In this document: positions 61,667 to 64,000 of the stretch, piece after piece
How the letters are laid out: every line of letters starts with the position of its first letter
How positions within the stretch are numbered: position 1 is the first letter of the stretch
Assembly: GCF_900099905.1 (NCBI RefSeq)
Contig: NZ_FNEE01000007.1
Location: 1-64,000 of the forward strand
DNA: 64,000 nt
Source of the DNA: Mesorhizobium muleiense
GTDB taxonomy: Bacteria > Pseudomonadota > Alphaproteobacteria > Rhizobiales > Rhizobiaceae
Direction: 5' to 3'
The notes under the pieces: model-generated
What the model was told of the DNA's origin: nothing
Seen by the model: the letters and a program-made list of their open reading frames with translations, nothing else
Database searches by the model: none
Position numbers and translations under genes: made by a program

Positions 61667-62395
61667 ATGTCGGCGGAAGCGATCTCCGAAAACCGCGCAA
61701 AAAGCGATTTCTTGCAAGGCGTGCGGCTCAGCATGCCCGTCGTGGTGGCGGCGGCGCCGTTTGGACTGCTGTTCGGGGCGCTCGCCGTCGACAATGGATT
61801 TTCGGTGCTTGAAGCCTTGCTGATGAGCGCCATGGTTTTCGGCGGCGCCAGCCAGATGGTCGGCATCGAATTGTTCGGGCAGCATGTCGCGCCATGGCTG
61901 ATCGTGCTGTCGATCTTCGCCGTGAATTTCCGCCATGTGCTTTACTCCGCGGGCATCGGCCGGCGCATCGCGCACTGGCCGCCGGTGCAGCAGGCGGTCG
62001 GCTATTTCCTGCTCACCGATCCGCAGTTCGCTGTGGCCGAGCGCAAGGCTGAGGCTGGCGAGACGGTCGGCTTCGCCTGGTATATGGGGCTTGGCCTGCC
62101 AGTCTATGTGTTCTGGGTGACCGAAAGCGCGCTTGGCGCGGTATTCGGCAGGCTTATTCCCGATACCCATGCGCTGGGCATCGATTTTCTGCTGCCGATC
62201 TATTTCCTCGGACTGGTCATGGGCTTTCGCAAACGGCCACTGTGGCTGCCGGTGGTCGTCGCCAGTGCTGCTGCCTCCATTATCGCCTACAAGACGGTGG
62301 GCTCGCCCTGGCACGTCTCGATTGGCGCCGTGGCCGGCGTGCTGCTCGCGGTCATCCTGCCGCCGCGCCACAGCGGCGTGGAGGCGCGGCCATGA
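61667..62395 (+). CDS. azlC: AzlC family branched-chain amino acid exporter, large subunit
   Basis: About 242 residues from ATG 61667 (AAGGAG, 6 nt spacer), several membrane helices. AzlC-type features: FLQGVRLSMPVVVAAAPFGLLFGALA, AMVFGGASQMVGIELFG, VNFRHVLYSAGIGRRIAHWP. Works with AzlD to export branched-chain amino acids and analogues. Overlaps azlD by 4 nt. Confidence 0.88.
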   Translation: MSAEAISENRAKSDFLQGVRLSMPVVVAAAPFGLLFGALAVDNGFSVLEALLMSAMVFGGASQMVGIELFGQHVAPWLIVLSIFAVNFRHVLYSAGIGRRIAHWPPVQQAVGYFLLTDPQFAVAERKAEAGETVGFAWYMGLGLPVYVFWVTESALGAVFGRLIPDTHALGIDFLLPIYFLGLVMGFRKRPLWLPVVVASAAASIIAYKTVGSPWHVSIGAVAGVLLAVILPPRHSGVEARP

Positions 62396-62688
62396 GCACA
62401 ACCTTGTGGATCATCATCGCCGGTGCGATCGCGACCTATCTGACCCGCATCGGCGGCCATCTGGTGATCTCGCGCTTCGAAAACATCCATCCGCGCGTCG
62501 AGGCGGGGCTGAACGCCGTGCCGGCGGCGGTGCTGACGACGCTGGTGGCGCCGGCAGCACTTGGCGGCGGGCCGGCGGAATGGGCGGCGTTGATCGTTGC
62601 CGGGCTGGTCTCGCTGCGCGGCGGGCTGATGGCGATGTTTTTGGCCGGCGCCGTCGTGCTGGTGCTGGCCCGGCAGTTCGTCGGGTAA
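62392..62688 (+). CDS. azlD: AzlD domain-containing membrane protein
   Basis: 98 residues with three to four membrane helices: LWIIIAGAIATYLTRIGGHL, RVEAGLNAVPAAVLTTLVAPAA, MAMFLAGAVVLVLARQF. Typical AzlD, the small partner of AzlC. Starts within the azlC stop (ATGA). Confidence 0.9.
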   Translation: MSTTLWIIIAGAIATYLTRIGGHLVISRFENIHPRVEAGLNAVPAAVLTTLVAPAALGGGPAEWAALIVAGLVSLRGGLMAMFLAGAVVLVLARQFVG

Positions 62689-62712
62689 CCGGACCGGCTG
62701 AGTACGCCAGTC

Positions 62713-63852
62713 TTACTTGCGCACGACGTTGGAGATCGCGGGATCGAATCGACCTCCTGCAAAGAGCCTGCGCATCGTCTCTTGCGGATCGAGACCAAAC
62801 GTTTCGGCTGATGTCACCGCAATCAGCGCGTCGAGGTCGAGCGTCGGGGCGAGGTCGCGTCCTTGGTAGAGCGCACCGGCAGACAGTCCCGGCCAGTCGG
62901 CCAGCACCCGCCCGCCATTCACCGCTCCGCCAGCGATCATCGCAGCCGATGCCGTACCGTGGTCGGTGCCGCCAGTGCCGTTGACGGCGACAGTGCGGCC
63001 GAACTCGGTGGCGACCAGCACGGTCGTATCCTTCCAGATATCGCTGAGGCCAACGTGCAACCCATCGATGAGCGCGTCGAGCGCTCTGAGCTGGTTGGCC
63101 AGCCTGGCTTGCTGGCCACTATGGGTGTCCCAGCCGCTGGTTTCGATCATGGCAACGCGCGGGCCGCCGGCCTTGGAGAGGAAGCCCGCAGCGGTGCGGC
63201 CGACGCTCGCTGCGTCCTTGCGCTGCGCGTTCACCGCGCCCAGCGCCCGTGTCTCCATCGCGCTGCTCCACAGCGCATGCAGCTGTTCGTCGGCGTCATA
63301 GAGCTTGCCGACGCGCATCATCAGGTCGTCCGGCGCCTCCGGCAGGGCGGACGGCGCATAGGAGGTGACGTCTGCCTCGCCTCGCAGCGCCAGCGGGATG
63401 GTCGGTGCAAAAGCGATTGCTTCGCCGCGAGACTTCGGCAGCATGCCGACCAGCCGGTTCAGCCAACCGTCCTTGCGCTCATAGGGCGAGCTGCCGCCGC
63501 TTTCGAGCACATTTTGACCATCGAAATGCGAGCGCTCGCGATAGGGCGAAGCGACCGCGTGGACGAACAGCGCCTGCTTGTCCTGATGCAGCTTGCGGAG
63601 ACCGGTGAGCGAAGGATGCAGGCCAAACGTGCCGTCAAGCTTTATCGGATCGTCGATGGCCAATGGGCCGCGCAGTGCGCGGTAGGCGGGGTCGGCGTAG
63701 GGAACGATCGTGTTCAGCCCGTCCGCGGCGCCGCGCTGGATGATGAACACGAAGCGGCGATCGGTTTCCACATTGGCGAAGACGATGCGCGGCGCGATCA
63801 GCATCGAGCCGAGACCGGCGCCGGCGAGAGTAAGGAATTGACGGCGTTCCAT
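62713..63852 (-). CDS. DUF1501 domain-containing protein, Tat-exported
   Basis: About 379 residues from ATG 63852, which has AGAGGAG about 9 nt upstream. An earlier ATG at 63894 overlaps the upstream stop (ATGA) and would add 14 residues. The N-terminus ERRQFLTLAGAGLGSMLIAP is a Tat signal with RRQFL. DUF1501 segments: FIIQRGAADGLNTIVPY, FGLHPSLTGLRKL, ETSGWDTHSGQ, VATEFGRTVAVNGTGGTDHGTAS. Sulfatase-like fold, function unknown. Paired with a DUF1800 gene, a common arrangement. Confidence 0.88.
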   Translation of the reverse strand: MERRQFLTLAGAGLGSMLIAPRIVFANVETDRRFVFIIQRGAADGLNTIVPYADPAYRALRGPLAIDDPIKLDGTFGLHPSLTGLRKLHQDKQALFVHAVASPYRERSHFDGQNVLESGGSSPYERKDGWLNRLVGMLPKSRGEAIAFAPTIPLALRGEADVTSYAPSALPEAPDDLMMRVGKLYDADEQLHALWSSAMETRALGAVNAQRKDAASVGRTAAGFLSKAGGPRVAMIETSGWDTHSGQQARLANQLRALDALIDGLHVGLSDIWKDTTVLVATEFGRTVAVNGTGGTDHGTASAAMIAGGAVNGGRVLADWPGLSAGALYQGRDLAPTLDLDALIAVTSAETFGLDPQETMRRLFAGGRFDPAISNVVRK

Positions 63853-63890
63853 CTTGGTCATCTCCTCTGGAAAATCATCTTCGCTGGAAG

Positions 63891-64000
63891 TCATCGCCGC
63901 TGGAAATCAGGCGACACGAGCAGCAGCGCGATGCCGGTGCGCCGGCTCTCGGCGCGCTCGATCTCGGCCATCGTCAGGTCGCTGAGTGAGCCGGCAAAGA
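63891..64000 (-). CDS. DUF1800 domain-containing protein, C-terminal end only
   Basis: The last 36 residues of a minus-strand gene cut by the window edge, ending SRRTGIALLLVSPDFQRR and TGA (63893-63891). The LLLVSPDFQRR end is characteristic of DUF1800 proteins, regular partners of DUF1501 proteins. Too short to assess integrity. Confidence 0.75.
   Translation of the reverse strand, partial: FAGSLSDLTMAEIERAESRRTGIALLLVSPDFQRR

Overview
The window looks like chromosome from an alphaproteobacterium of the order Hyphomicrobiales, most probably Mesorhizobium or a close relative. The evidence is high GC with strong G/C at third codon positions, the gene content (trans-aconitate methyltransferase, BtaA/BtaB betaine-lipid genes, an ArsR-methyltransferase fusion next to metF, an alphaproteobacterial dcw cluster running into lpxC-bamD-recN-ligA), and dispersed palindromic repeats of a kind common in that group. 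The genus is inferred from protein and repeat resemblance; no 16S rRNA gene is present.

Layout. 1-0.5 kb: the right end of an IS481-like insertion sequence. 0.5-7.4 kb: a CoA-transferase/TPP-enzyme operon, an alpha/beta hydrolase, a secreted RNase T2 and the ABC-F factor EttA. 7.4-18.7 kb: a RelBE-like module coupled to tam, a KAS III-like synthase, a MOSC protein, trmO-DUF2293, an ArsR-methyltransferase regulator with metF behind a palindromic operator, a 28-residue membrane protein, an EamA transporter, a PLP decarboxylase, and an SDR/LysR pair bracketed by heptamer repeats. 18.8-35 kb: cell-wall hydrolases (MltB-like, GH25, AmiD-like, SLT-like), HigBA and ParDE modules, btaAB behind a Pho box, a fused oxoprolinase carrying two in-frame repeat insertions, RNase P RNA, and a cystathionine gamma-lyase-like gene.

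35-61 kb is the division and cell-wall cluster: mraZ-rsmH-ftsL-ftsI-murE-murF-mraY-murD-ftsW-murG-murC-murB-ddl-ftsQ-ftsA-ftsZ, then lpxC, bamD, recN, ligA and a DUF2461 gene. Most junctions overlap by 1-13 nt. Longer gaps lie before mraZ (with a MraZ-box array), before ddl (structured leader), and after ftsZ (alternative hairpin arms). The window ends with azlCD and a DUF1800/DUF1501 pair.

The main theme is envelope biogenesis: precursor synthesis, septal machinery, lipid A commitment (LpxC), outer-membrane assembly (BamD) and several wall hydrolases. The most unusual signals are the repeats that have become coding sequence inside the oxoprolinase gene, the composite palindromic repeats that touch stop codons, and several operator-like sites seen directly in the sequence (MraZ boxes, Pho box, metF operator). 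No CRISPR array, prophage, tRNA gene or obvious novel defence system was found.
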